NCBI GenBank assembly: GCA_022678445.1
Contig: JALBWU010000001.1
Coordinates: 186,001-250,000 of the forward strand
Direction of reading: 5' to 3'
DNA length: 64,000 bases
From: Candidatus Aramenus sp. CH1
GTDB taxonomy: Archaea > Thermoproteota > Thermoprotei_A > Sulfolobales > Sulfolobaceae
Shown here: positions 19,463-28,838 of the stretch, piece after piece
How the letters are laid out: the number at the start of each line of letters is the position of its first letter
How positions within the stretch are numbered: the stretch's first letter is position 1
Program-made: the position numbers and the translations under genes
The notes under the pieces: generated by a model
Databases searched by the model: none
What the model saw: the letters and a program-made list of their open reading frames with translations, nothing else
Told to the model about the DNA's origin: nothing

Positions 19463-20920
19463 TTACGCTACTTTTCTCATTACTAGGACTATTGCTACTA
19501 TGGCTATTATTAGGCCAATTACGGCTAGTGCCAACCCAGCGTACACGAGGGTCTTTATACCATTTAGGGAGCTGACCTCGCTTTGTAGGCTACTAACTGT
19601 GCTGTTCAGGGAGCTCACTTCACTCTGTAGACTATTTACCTCGCCCTTAAGGGTGGTGACAGTATTGCTCAAGCTAATTACAGTACTGTTGAGGCTGTCG
19701 ATCTCACTCTTCAACATACCTAGCTCGGCGTTGATGTTGGATATGTTGCTCTCCAAGGTAGATATCTGCATTTCCAAGTAGGTCACGTTACTGGATAGCT
19801 CCGACCTCAGCAGGGATACCTCATTCTCTAGTTGAGATACCTCAGTCTGCAACGTGGCTATCTCCTGGTACAAGTTTGGAGTAGCCACCACTTGTACGCT
19901 AAACTCTGCAGTAGTACCTTGATAAGTGGCGGTCACGTTTACGTCAAGCACGTAAGGTATGTTGTCGGTCATCACGGGTATCGTTATGGATACGTTGTAT
20001 AGACCGTTGCCAATGCTCTTACCCGTCACCGTTATCCCGTCGTAGGTCGCAGTAACTATCGCGTTGGTTACTGGCTTCCCCATCATTGACACGTTGACTA
20101 TTATAGAGAAGGTAGAGTTCTCAAACGCTCCTGCAGCGTACACATCGTTAATTGGCGTAGTAACATTCTCCCTAATTCCCATGTCCTGGAAGTAAGCTGG
20201 AGTAGCCACGAGCACTATTGGCTGAGTGTATATCTTGACCATGTACTCTCCAAAGAAGTTAGGTGGCACAGTCACCGTGGTGGAGTTCTCCTCGTATCCC
20301 GCCTTTGTGAGCACTATCTTGTAAGTAGACCCTGTGGTGTAGTTGTAGGGAACTTGAACTAGAGCAACTCCGTTTGGTCCAGTTACGCTTTGGTTCAGGA
20401 AGACGCCAGTGGAGCCGTAGACCTTTATTGTTGCACCAGGCAAGGGCATGCCTTGAGAGATAGCAGTGACCGCCAAGGTTGTTTCGTTAGCGGGCGTAAG
20501 GTATATGGTTATGTTAGCCGTGTATACGTCAGATATGGTTAATTCTACTACGTACTTCCCAGGGACGAACTCAGCTAAGGGCTGGCCGTTCTGCTCAAAG
20601 GCTGAGGACAATAACATTACTGTGTAGTTTAGCTCGCCATTGGACCCTATGTTACCTATACCTAATGGCGCGTTCATCTTGATGTTATCGGGGCCGTATA
20701 TGTAGATGGAGGTAGGATACCCTGGATACTGAGGAGCATAGATTGATACATTGAACTGCAACTCTTTGGGATTAATCAAGGGTATGTGCTCGTTCTGGAT
20801 TGGAGAGTATATGGTAACTCCCGTAGAGGCACTCGTTATACTACTCACAGACATAAGGCTTAGTGCGTATAGGGCTAAAGAAATCGCCAACACTAGTTTA
20901 TACAAACCATCTCTTTTCAT
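19463..20920 (-). CDS. slaB: S-layer anchor protein SlaB
   Basis: Membrane-anchored stalk of the Sulfolobales S-layer, holding the SlaA lattice. N-terminal signal peptide (KLVLAISLALYALSLMSV), extracellular beta-sandwich domains rich in Asn-Thr/Ser sequons, a heptad coiled coil (residues about 365-455; repeated VSQLENEVSLLRSELSS-like units) and a C-terminal transmembrane helix (TLVYAGLALAVIGLIIAIVA) with a short basic tail. A longer frame begins at 20947, but ATG 20920 directly precedes the basic-hydrophobic signal peptide and has a GGTGGTG ribosome-binding site, so I use it. Follows slaA at about 50 bp. Confidence 0.92.
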   Translation of the reverse strand: MKRDGLYKLVLAISLALYALSLMSVSSITSASTGVTIYSPIQNEHIPLINPKELQFNVSIYAPQYPGYPTSIYIYGPDNIKMNAPLGIGNIGSNGELNYTVMLLSSAFEQNGQPLAEFVPGKYVVELTISDVYTANITIYLTPANETTLAVTAISQGMPLPGATIKVYGSTGVFLNQSVTGPNGVALVQVPYNYTTGSTYKIVLTKAGYEENSTTVTVPPNFFGEYMVKIYTQPIVLVATPAYFQDMGIRENVTTPINDVYAAGAFENSTFSIIVNVSMMGKPVTNAIVTATYDGITVTGKSIGNGLYNVSITIPVMTDNIPYVLDVNVTATYQGTTAEFSVQVVATPNLYQEIATLQTEVSQLENEVSLLRSELSSNVTYLEMQISTLESNISNINAELGMLKSEIDSLNSTVISLSNTVTTLKGEVNSLQSEVSSLNSTVSSLQSEVSSLNGIKTLVYAGLALAVIGLIIAIVAIVLVMRKVA

Positions 20921-20947
20921 GGACACACCACCATTCAGTGTACTCAT

Positions 20948-20970
20948 CTAAAGAAAAATTTAAAAAAACT
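20948..20970 (-). promoter_or_regulatory. T-rich segment between slaA and slaB
   Basis: Right after the slaA stop the minus strand reads AGTTTTTTTAAATTTTTC. The T tract could partly terminate the slaA transcript, and the internal TTTAAATTT could serve as a TATA box for slaB. Either would help set SlaA in excess over SlaB. Confidence 0.5.
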
Positions 20971-23898
20971 TTAGGTTATGGTCAGCTGCGTCGTCACGAA
21001 GTCGACCTCTATAGGCTTGGCAGATGGAGCTACAGCGGTGGATGGATACTGTACTGGGATAGTGAACGCGGAGACGTATACCTTATACGTCCCCGGAGTC
21101 AAGTGCGCTAAGCTCAAGTCGAAGGCTATTAGCTCATTCATGGTCTCATTAGGCAGAGGCTGGAAGAAGGTCTCATATACGAACACGGTGACTCCACTAG
21201 CATTGACTAGCTGGACTGCCACATATCCGGAGTAGTTATAGGGTATTGTGGCCATCATATAGAAGGACAGCTGGTTGGTCACTGGGTTGTACACTAGAGG
21301 TGTCACGTTCTCGAACACGTTAGTGTAGACCTCTCCAGTAATAGGCACAGTTGCTACCAAAGGCTTTGATGTTAAGCCAGTTATGTTAACGGTCACAGTC
21401 ATGGTCTCTCCAGCCTCAATGTACTGGGATAACGTACCTACCTTCACATTATCCACGTACAGCGTGGTCTCATTGATTGGAGCTCCTAACGGAGACACAT
21501 TGAACACTATGAAGCCTACGAATAACCCACTACCTGGACTAGTCTCAGTTAACACTAAGGTACTGTTAACGTGGTACAATAGCTCCGCCTTCGCTCCAGT
21601 ATAGCCAGTTACCTCTATGCTTGTCACTGGCACGCTTAACGTGGTTCCCGGTGCTGTCTGCGCATAGGTTGGGTCAGATAACTTCACCTCAACGGTAAAT
21701 CCAGTAGTCGCAGTGACATTGTATAACAAGTTCACTCCGGGCTGTAAGTCAGCTATTGGTGTCCCAATAGTCTGTATGGGTATCTTGCCCTGGTTTGGTG
21801 GAATCAGCTGCAGTTCTATCGGCAAGGATATCAACTTTATGTTCTTAGTTATGGTCTGCCCAGTTATAGTATCATAGTAATTGACGGATAGCACAGAGTT
21901 GTTTAACACATATACAGCCTGCTGTTGTGTTATTCCTAGTATCTGCTCTAGCCCGAGCAAGCTTATCTCAAATCCGTACTGCCAGAGCTGCAGTGGTACG
22001 TTACCAACTTGATACCAAGTGTGGCTGGTGAAGAGCCTAGATATGTTAGTGGAGGTCATATATATCTTATACGCTGTGCCGTTCTGGAACTTTATGGTAA
22101 CGGAGGTTAGCGTAGCTACTTGTACCTCGTGGGATGGGTTGTAGTTAAGTGGAGTGTTGGGGTAGTACAAAGTCACACTGGCCTCAGTTGGGGAGGTAGT
22201 CTGCCCAATTATTATCTCAGAGTCTCCTGGTAAGTGTATCAACACGGGGTACTTTGGCATCACGGTAGTGACGTTCTCCACAACATAGTGATAACCGTAG
22301 TCATAATCAGTCAAGTTGCCAGGTATGAAGGACTGGCTTAACGAGGCAACTGAGGGTAACTGTATCACCGGAGCAGTCAAGTTTATAGCTAAGTTATCAC
22401 TTACGGAAGCTTTCCCTAATGGGCCGAAGTAGTACTGCACGGCGTAGTCGCTGTCGTTAAACGTGGCCACTATCATAGCATTCTTCAAGTCTGCTGGGTT
22501 GATAAACACGTACACCATGCTGCTGTTACTAACCGAGCCTGCAGCGTTAGGGGCTACCTCGATGTTGTTCGTTGGAGACAACAGGAACGAGACGTACGCC
22601 TTGAACACGTAAGGTACGTAGCCAGACCCAGTGTAGTAGAGCTCTAGGGGTACGTTTATGGACTTTACAGGATTGTTGTTAACGTAAAGGGTCAAGTAAA
22701 GACCAGCGTTTTTAACTTGATACCCTGCATATTTCCCAGTGTCATTTGGCTCGTTGTATGTATAAGCATAAGCTGCCATAGGCCCTCCGTTCGGAGTGGA
22801 CAAGTACCAATCTAAGATGTCGTCCGGGGCGTATATCGTTATATTGGCAATCATGTAGTTGTCAGTTACGTTAGCGAATACCTCGTTGCCCTGGCCGAAC
22901 ATCGAGTAGATTACATTCATTGACGGTGGAATTATGACTGGCTTGAAGCTTGCGTTATTGTATGACAGCGTGGGGTTTATACCCTTCACATATACCGTGG
23001 TCGTGTTGGACCACAGACCTAGGCCAACTAGCGCTATGTAACTACCATTATTGGGTACGACAAACGGTACAGTTATGCCCTCAGTTTGAGAGGCAGTACC
23101 TGGCACCGAAGTTACGGCATCTACTAGGTAATTGATGAAATTATACTTAGGTGTGTTTGGAGCTACGTAATATGAGGCGTTCACTAGGTACACCCCTGCA
23201 ACTTTGGTGTAGTTGAACTTGACCGAGAAGCTTATGTTGACAATAGAATTATTAGGTACATTCTTTAGGACTGGTTGTACTGTAACGTTGACTGTTACTC
23301 CACTACCTATACTTAGGTTCTGCACCTCTATTGGTATCTGGCTTATAGTGGCAGTTACATTTGCGTAGTTAGCGTTCAACGTGCCGTTTAAGGTGTCAGT
23401 AGAGGAATAGGTGAAGTAGAAGGGTGTTGGAGGTGTGTCGTTGAATTGTACGTAGTAGAAGCTTCCACTTGACGTGTAAGGTGTAATGCCGCTGTTAATT
23501 GTGGTCTCGTTAGTCGTGGCTGTGAACCTGCTCAAGATCGTATAAGTCTTACCAGGAGTTAACGGCACAGTATTTATCCCGAACTCTTGTGCCTTAGTGG
23601 TGTAGTTGGTGGTATTGAACGGATAATTATCAATGTAGGACTCGATTACCTTGAAAGTAACCTGTATAGCAGTTTGCGGGATGTAGGTTAAGCTAACATT
23701 TTTTATTGAACCGTATTCAGACTCTAGCGTTATGTTCTCTCTGCCCCACGCAAGGCTTTGACCAGTCACTGGGTTCACCACTTTTAGTATCAGTGGCTGG
23801 CTCGCAGCGTTTACTAAAGTCGTTAAAAATATCGCTACGCTAAATGCGTATACCAACAATAGAGTTAAACCTATCTTTTTCTTTCGACTCATATCCAT
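20971..23898 (-). CDS. slaA: S-layer lattice protein SlaA
   Basis: Outer lattice-forming glycoprotein of the cell envelope. N-terminal secretion signal (KKIGLTLLLVYAFSVAIFLT), then about 930 residues of Ser/Thr/Asn/Val-rich beta-sandwich repeats with dozens of N-x-S/T glycosylation sequons and few Cys or Lys, as in thermoacidophile S-layer proteins. About 975 aa, in the Acidianus/Metallosphaera size class and shorter than Sulfolobus SlaA. A TTG at 23925 opens the frame, but the TATA box at 23931-23937 would place the transcript start near 23908, so ATG 23898 (or ATG 23892) must be the start. Upstream gene of the slaA-slaB pair. Confidence 0.9.
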   Translation of the reverse strand: MDMSRKKKIGLTLLLVYAFSVAIFLTTLVNAASQPLILKVVNPVTGQSLAWGRENITLESEYGSIKNVSLTYIPQTAIQVTFKVIESYIDNYPFNTTNYTTKAQEFGINTVPLTPGKTYTILSRFTATTNETTINSGITPYTSSGSFYYVQFNDTPPTPFYFTYSSTDTLNGTLNANYANVTATISQIPIEVQNLSIGSGVTVNVTVQPVLKNVPNNSIVNISFSVKFNYTKVAGVYLVNASYYVAPNTPKYNFINYLVDAVTSVPGTASQTEGITVPFVVPNNGSYIALVGLGLWSNTTTVYVKGINPTLSYNNASFKPVIIPPSMNVIYSMFGQGNEVFANVTDNYMIANITIYAPDDILDWYLSTPNGGPMAAYAYTYNEPNDTGKYAGYQVKNAGLYLTLYVNNNPVKSINVPLELYYTGSGYVPYVFKAYVSFLLSPTNNIEVAPNAAGSVSNSSMVYVFINPADLKNAMIVATFNDSDYAVQYYFGPLGKASVSDNLAINLTAPVIQLPSVASLSQSFIPGNLTDYDYGYHYVVENVTTVMPKYPVLIHLPGDSEIIIGQTTSPTEASVTLYYPNTPLNYNPSHEVQVATLTSVTIKFQNGTAYKIYMTSTNISRLFTSHTWYQVGNVPLQLWQYGFEISLLGLEQILGITQQQAVYVLNNSVLSVNYYDTITGQTITKNIKLISLPIELQLIPPNQGKIPIQTIGTPIADLQPGVNLLYNVTATTGFTVEVKLSDPTYAQTAPGTTLSVPVTSIEVTGYTGAKAELLYHVNSTLVLTETSPGSGLFVGFIVFNVSPLGAPINETTLYVDNVKVGTLSQYIEAGETMTVTVNITGLTSKPLVATVPITGEVYTNVFENVTPLVYNPVTNQLSFYMMATIPYNYSGYVAVQLVNASGVTVFVYETFFQPLPNETMNELIAFDLSLAHLTPGTYKVYVSAFTIPVQYPSTAVAPSAKPIEVDFVTTQLTIT

Positions 23899-23930
23899 AC
23901 TAGATCTAGGATACTCATTTTCCAATAAGG

Positions 23931-23937
23931 TATAAAA
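23931..23937 (-). promoter_or_regulatory. slaA TATA box
   Basis: Minus-strand TTTTATA, about 26 nt before the inferred transcription start near 23908. Expected to be a very strong promoter because SlaA is usually among the most abundant proteins. Confidence 0.65.
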
Positions 23938-23945
23938 GAGTTGGT

Positions 23946-23961
23946 GTATACATATGTATAC
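23946..23961. promoter_or_regulatory. Perfect 16-bp palindrome upstream of slaA
   Basis: GTATACATATGTATAC reads identically on both strands. It lies 9 bp upstream of the TATA box, where an activator or the BRE-adjacent factor would bind. Candidate operator or activator site. Confidence 0.55.
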
Positions 23962-24284
23962 TATGAAATTGCTACGTAAGCTTTAGTTCTTTGGTTGCCA
24001 TACACAGTTCTAGCTTCAGAGCCTTATAGCCCTTGAAGGTGCTAAATAACAACAGCTGTATGCCCTAGTATGTTTCGCAGATGGTCACGATCACGCTGTA
24101 ACAGGCAACAGCTTGACGCGTGGACAAGGGTCTCATAACCCTAGGTTTTTACGCATTCGCGTTCAAGGCTAACGGGACTACCTTCTAAAAGCTTGAAAAC
24201 GATTTCAATCTCGCGGAGAAAAGACCTACTAGAGAGTCTATCAAGAGGAAAACGTTTTTTACCATTTCTGCCCCAATCTAACTT
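23962..24284. other. Intergenic between slaA promoter and tRNA-Ala
   Basis: About 320 bp with no convincing gene. The only element I can point to is the tRNA-Ala TATA box GTTTTTTACC at 24254-24263. Confidence 0.4.
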
Positions 24285-24358
<74 letters not shown>

Positions 24359-24388
24359 CCAGACACCGTTCACCGTTTAACTTGCATT

Positions 24389-25762
24389 ATAAATAAGAAG
24401 ACAAACCTCGCTTGGCGGGGTTAAGGTTTTAACATGAAAACGATTTCCTTTTATGGAACTTTCTTTGGCGAACTAAAGATGAGGAGCCCCGATTACTCCC
24501 GCAATTCCGGAAGCGTCAAAACCGCAGTTGTGAGGCTCTTCCCAAGTGGGTAAACAGAGGAAATTGAGGAAGTTGGCGGACGTGACTGAAAAGCTGTGGA
24601 ACGAGACAAACTACGATAGACAACAATCAAGAAAAGAAAGTGAACCTCAATGACGCGTGGAGGAAGTACAAGGAGGTTCTAGGAGTTAACGCTCAAGCTG
24701 TTTTCAGAAGAACAACTTGGTCGTCCTTCTTCTCCTTACTAAAGAAAGACCTACCGTTCGTGAATCACGTCTTATCGCCAAGCTATTGGAAGGCGGTAAG
24801 AGGAAAATCCTAGTCGTTAGGCAAGATCGCTACGAAGTTGACGAAGAAAGGCACGTTCTCTTTCTGAAGGATTGGGAAATGGAGATGCCCTTTGAAGGTA
24901 GGTTAAGGTGGTTTGGAGTACAAGGTAGGCTGGAGATTCGCGTTGAAGGCAACAACTTTTACGCCCACATTTCGTTGACGTTGGTAGAACCACCGCAAAG
25001 AAAAGCGTAAGCCAATGAAGAACTCTCTTGTCGTCCACGGCGAGAGAGAGATTCAGGTTGAGAAGCCTAAAAGTGAAAAGGTTGCGTCAATTGACTTAGG
25101 TATCAACATGTTGGCTACTGTCGTTGTTGAGAACGTACTGTTCTCTTTTACCGTGGTTCAGCAGTGAAGAGCAATTACTTTTACTTTGAGAAAAAGATCG
25201 CCGAACTCGACGAGCTGAAGAGCGAGACAGAAAAGGTTCAAGAAGTGAAAGCTAGGGAAGAGGTGTTGAGGGGAAAGGAAAAGAGTCACTAAGCTTTACC
25301 GTAGGCTTCTTCATTTACAGAACTTTAGCCTCTCATCTTGCTAACTCTTTGTGGTCTCTCGGCGTCTCCACAGTTTACTTGGGATATCCATATCTTATCG
25401 CTCAAGATAAGGGTAACAAGTTTACTGCGAACATTTGGTCTTATCGCAAGTTGGCGCTACAGTGAACAAACTCTACGAGCACGGCATAATCACGTACCTA
25501 GTGATTGAGCATAACACTTCGCGGCTCTGCGCTTACCATAACGTTAAGGTTGGCAGAAATCCCAAGGGGTGTCGTTAGCTGTCCTTTTGGTCGTTAACTT
25601 CACAGCGACGTTAGCGGAGCGTTAAACATTGTGAAACTAGGAGTGAAGAAGATTGTCAACGCTTTGGCTCTTTCCTTTCTCTTCACATCACGGGGTATCT
25701 CCCTTAAAGGGGAGTAACGCCTTAGACCTATGCAGAACCCTCGCAGGGCGAGGAGTAGGTCA
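24389..25762 (+). mobile_element. tnpB: Decayed IS200/IS605-family tnpB-only element, copy B
   Basis: Plus-strand TnpB remains beginning MKTISFYGTFFGELKMRSPD at 24434, with a TAA at 24550-24552 just where copies A and C are also frameshifted, a short deletion near 24635, and further frameshifts near 25137, 25280, 25460 and 25570. Recognisable blocks: RYEVDEERHVLFLKDWEMEM, RuvC-I-like SIDLGINMLATVVVE, VYLGYPYLIAQDKG, VIEHNTSRLCAYH. No tnpA. The left end is ATAAATAAGAAGAC plus a CCTCGC...GCGGGG hairpin; the right end is AGGAGTAGGTCAG at about 25750-25762, preceded by the structured 3' region shared by all copies. Non-functional as protein. Confidence 0.87.
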
Positions 25763-25800
25763 GAAACCTTGAAATTGGCTCTCCTCTCCACGCCAAGTAA

Positions 25801-27471
25801 CTAAGAGAGGCCGAAGTCCCTCGCCATTAAGTACCCCTGCCTTATTGCCTTGCCTATGCTGTACTGGTCGTCGGAGAACCTCCTCAGCACGAGGTCGTAC
25901 TCTCCAGAAGGTTCCTTCACTACTTTGACCCCGTAGCTCTCCAAGTTGACCCTAAGCAGGTACGCCCTAGTCCTGTCGAGTCCCCTTAACGACCTCTCCG
26001 TGACGTGTACCTCGTTGGACTTGGCTAGCTCGAAGGCGTAGTCGTGGTAGGCGTAGACGTTAGAGTCCACTAAAACCCTCTTTCCTACAACTCTAGGTAC
26101 CTCTGGTGCTCCTTCCTCTGGCAGGGCGTAGACGCATACGTCCCCTCCCTTGCACTCCTCTGCAGTGTTGAGGACTACCTTTACCCCCAACCTCCTCAGC
26201 TCGTCCTCGTAGTACTTGACGAGGACGGAGAACTCCCTGTACTTCCAGGGGTCCCTCACCATGTTCAGCTGACCGCCGAGCCTGCCCTCTTTCTCATAGA
26301 GCGTCACTGAGAAGCCCCTCATTGCCAGAACCCTCGCCACTTCCATACCCTTGACTCCCCCGCCCACTATCTTCACTTCTCCCTCTCCCCTTGCTAAGGG
26401 CGGAGAGCTCTCCCAGCCTAGCTCCGGGTTAACGTCGCACCTCACCTCCTTGTACACCACTCCCCTGCAGGATTGGTTGCACCTTATGCACGGCCTTATT
26501 GGGAGTCCCTTGAGCACCTTCCTAGGCCAATGGGGGTCGGCGAGGAGTTGCCTCCCCATCACAACGACGTCCGCGACCTCCCTCACCTTAAGCGCGTCCT
26601 CCGCAGTGATCACGGAGCCCACAAGGAAGAGAGGAACGTTTACCGTCTCCCTGACGACCTTTGCCTCCTCCACAAACGACGCTGTCCTGTAGTAGAAGGG
26701 CATGGAGGAGGACAGGGGGCCGTCCCTACCAGCTGACAAATGGACGTAGTCAATCCCTGCCCTCTCGAACCTCTTCGCGTACTCCGCCACCAGCTCCGGT
26801 GTAAGGCCCTCCTTGTCGAACTCCGTGACGCTTAGCCTTATCCCCACTGTCAAGTCGATCCTCTCCTTTATCCCCCTTACGATCTCCTCCACCAACCTAG
26901 CCCCGTCCCTGTACTCGTCCGTCCTCTTGTTCGTGGAAGGAGAGAGGAACTGGGCTAGTAGGTAGCCGTGGGCGCCGTGCAACTCGACCCCATCAAAGCC
27001 TGCTCTCTTGGCCCTCACTGACGCCTCTATGAACTCCCTCTTTGCCCTCTCCACGTCCTCCTTGGTCATCTCCCTGATCTCTCCCATGAGGGGTAGGTTT
27101 GAAGGCGCAATGGGAGTGTTGCCCCATATGACCTCCTTGGTCGTCTTCCTCCCTGCATGAACAAGTTGCACGAACACCCTGCTACCCAGGTCGTGGATGA
27201 GCTGGGTAAGCCTAAAGTACTTCGGCAGGAGCTCGTCGCTGTACATGCCCAGCTCGTTTACAGACCCCCTGGAGTCCACCTTGTCCACGTAGGTGTACTC
27301 TGTTATGACCAACCCTATCCCTCCCTTGGCCCTCTCCGCTAGGTATGCTATGTGCGCCTCAGAGGGGTAGCCCTCCGGCGTCGCGAGGTTGCTTATCATA
27401 GGCGACATGGCTATCCTGTTCTTCAGAACTACGTGGCCCACCTTTATTGGCTCAAATAACCTCTCGATCAT
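25801..27471 (-). CDS. Old-yellow-enzyme type NAD(P)H:flavin oxidoreductase / 2,4-dienoyl-CoA reductase-like, 556 aa
   Basis: N-terminal FMN-binding barrel (residues 1-330; MSPMISNLATPEGYP, VELHGAHGYLLAQFLSPSTN, DYVHLSAGR), a [4Fe-4S] site CIRCNQSC...RC (about 332-350), and a C-terminal dinucleotide-binding domain (VGGGVKGMEVARVLA, LYEKEGRLGGQL). At 556 aa it is about 100 residues shorter than FadH-type enzymes, mainly in the C-terminal domain. Substrate is likely an enoyl compound or enone; not provable here. The 120-bp stretch 25973-26092 is copied exactly elsewhere in the window. An inverted repeat TTAGTT-TCTG-AACTAA (27480-27495) lies just upstream of the start. Confidence 0.88.
   Translation of the reverse strand: MIERLFEPIKVGHVVLKNRIAMSPMISNLATPEGYPSEAHIAYLAERAKGGIGLVITEYTYVDKVDSRGSVNELGMYSDELLPKYFRLTQLIHDLGSRVFVQLVHAGRKTTKEVIWGNTPIAPSNLPLMGEIREMTKEDVERAKREFIEASVRAKRAGFDGVELHGAHGYLLAQFLSPSTNKRTDEYRDGARLVEEIVRGIKERIDLTVGIRLSVTEFDKEGLTPELVAEYAKRFERAGIDYVHLSAGRDGPLSSSMPFYYRTASFVEEAKVVRETVNVPLFLVGSVITAEDALKVREVADVVVMGRQLLADPHWPRKVLKGLPIRPCIRCNQSCRGVVYKEVRCDVNPELGWESSPPLARGEGEVKIVGGGVKGMEVARVLAMRGFSVTLYEKEGRLGGQLNMVRDPWKYREFSVLVKYYEDELRRLGVKVVLNTAEECKGGDVCVYALPEEGAPEVPRVVGKRVLVDSNVYAYHDYAFELAKSNEVHVTERSLRGLDRTRAYLLRVNLESYGVKVVKEPSGEYDLVLRRFSDDQYSIGKAIRQGYLMARDFGLS
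25973..26092 (-). repeat. Source copy of a perfect 120-bp duplication
   Basis: This part of the oxidoreductase gene (encoding about VGKRVLVDSNVYAYHDY onward to SLRGLDR) recurs base for base, in opposite orientation, at 29422-29541. I compared all 120 positions by eye and found no difference. Bases flanking each end differ between the copies. Confidence 0.9.
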
Positions 27472-27590
27472 CGAGATAGTTAGTTTCTGAACTAAAAAAG
27501 TTAAACTTTTTAATGCTATTATCGGTCAAATCTGGTCTTCTCCACGTCCTAGGAAAAGAATTAAAAGTAGTTTTGTATAGAAATTGAATA

Positions 27591-28721
27591 ATGGACAGGG
27601 TAGTCCCAGCATTACTCCTCATGGTCGTTTTCCTTATATCCGCAATAGCAATCTATTCGATCACCTTTAAGCTCACTGAAGTCTCCATCTTGACGTCGTC
27701 TACCCTGTCAGAGGTTGAGCTTATCATATCGTCCTCTTGGATTGGGGGAGCGATAGGTGGACTAGTGATTGGTCTCGCGTCCGACAGAATAGGGAAGAAG
27801 AAAGCGTTGGGTATTTCCATTACCCTTTTCTCTGTCCCCCTCCTAGTTAACGTTTTAGTGGACAGAGTGTTGGCCATCTACTACGTCCTGTGGTTCCTGA
27901 TAGGTTTTGGGGTGAACGGGGATAACGGGGTTAGCTACGTCCTAATAGCGGAGTTTTCACCACCTTCTTTGAGGGCAACCTTCGGGAGCCTAATGCAGGG
28001 GTTCTATTTCTTGGGTGCAATGATAGGGGCAAGCCTTTCCGCCTTCCTTGGGTTCAGAGAGTTCTTACTAACCATCTCGTTGCTCTCCTTGCTCTCCTTC
28101 TTGCCCTGGGCAAAGGTGCCGGAGTCCAAGTTCAGGGGAGGGAAGTTCAGACCGGTAGAGGTCTTCAGCAGGAAACATAAGGGGATCACGGTCTTTGGCT
28201 CCATGGCAGTGGTGGGAGCGTTCCTCTTCCTTGTCCCCCTAGTGTCCCTTGGGTACACACTCTTCTCCGAGTCCGGGTTTCCTAGGGCGTTATCCTCCTT
28301 CGCTGTTACGGTTTCTTTCCTTGTGGGATTCGCCGGCTTTACTCTAGCTGGGAGGATAGCGGACGCCATAGGGAAGAGGAGGACTACCTTCGCCTTCCTC
28401 ACAGTGGGCCTTGTGGGAGTAGCGTTATTGGTAGGGGTCTCCTTGCTCAAGGACTTCTACTTCCTCCTCTTTGTGTACCCCCTGTTGATGTTCTCCTCTT
28501 CTTTCTTCGCATACTTTGGCGTCTGGATAAGCGAACTCTACCCCCCACAGCTCAAGGGTACTGGGACAAACACCGCCTTCTTCTTGGGCAGACTATTAGG
28601 GGGAGGGTTCGGAGTCTTCCTTGTAGCGCTCTTACCTTTACCCCTGGCTTTAAGCTTGAGCGTGGTGTCCCTAGTCTCTCTACTCCTGGTCCTAGCGGGC
28701 GTCCAGAAGTTGAGAGGCTAA
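27591..28721 (+). CDS. MFS transporter, 376 aa
   Basis: Major facilitator permease with about 12 hydrophobic segments. The loop 2-3 signature appears as GLASDRIGKKKALG (residues about 60-73) and again in the second half as GRIADAIGKRRTTF. It looks like the metabolite/H+ symporter or sugar-transporter branch. Substrate unknown. Divergent from the oxidoreductase gene, sharing a 119-bp promoter region, so the two could be coregulated. Confidence 0.88.
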   Translation: MDRVVPALLLMVVFLISAIAIYSITFKLTEVSILTSSTLSEVELIISSSWIGGAIGGLVIGLASDRIGKKKALGISITLFSVPLLVNVLVDRVLAIYYVLWFLIGFGVNGDNGVSYVLIAEFSPPSLRATFGSLMQGFYFLGAMIGASLSAFLGFREFLLTISLLSLLSFLPWAKVPESKFRGGKFRPVEVFSRKHKGITVFGSMAVVGAFLFLVPLVSLGYTLFSESGFPRALSSFAVTVSFLVGFAGFTLAGRIADAIGKRRTTFAFLTVGLVGVALLVGVSLLKDFYFLLFVYPLLMFSSSFFAYFGVWISELYPPQLKGTGTNTAFFLGRLLGGGFGVFLVALLPLPLALSLSVVSLVSLLLVLAGVQKLRG

Positions 28722-28723
28722 GT

Positions 28724-28738
28724 TCTCGTTCGACGAGA
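28724..28738 (+). terminator. Short hairpin after the MFS gene
   Basis: TCTCGT-TCG-ACGAGA begins 2 nt after the MFS stop and is followed by CCTTTCTTT. Possible transcript end; the evidence is only the inverted repeat. Confidence 0.35.
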
Positions 28739-28838
28739 GCCTTTCTTTGATGCTGAGAGGTCCTCTTAACCTCCCCGTAACGAGGGCAGGAAGGGAAAGG
28801 GAGACAACCAATTAATAGTTCAATTCCATAAGCTACCT

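Noticed and set aside
23899-23925. TTG 23925 as the slaA start
   Set aside because: It lies only about 9 nt from the TATA box, upstream of the expected transcription start.
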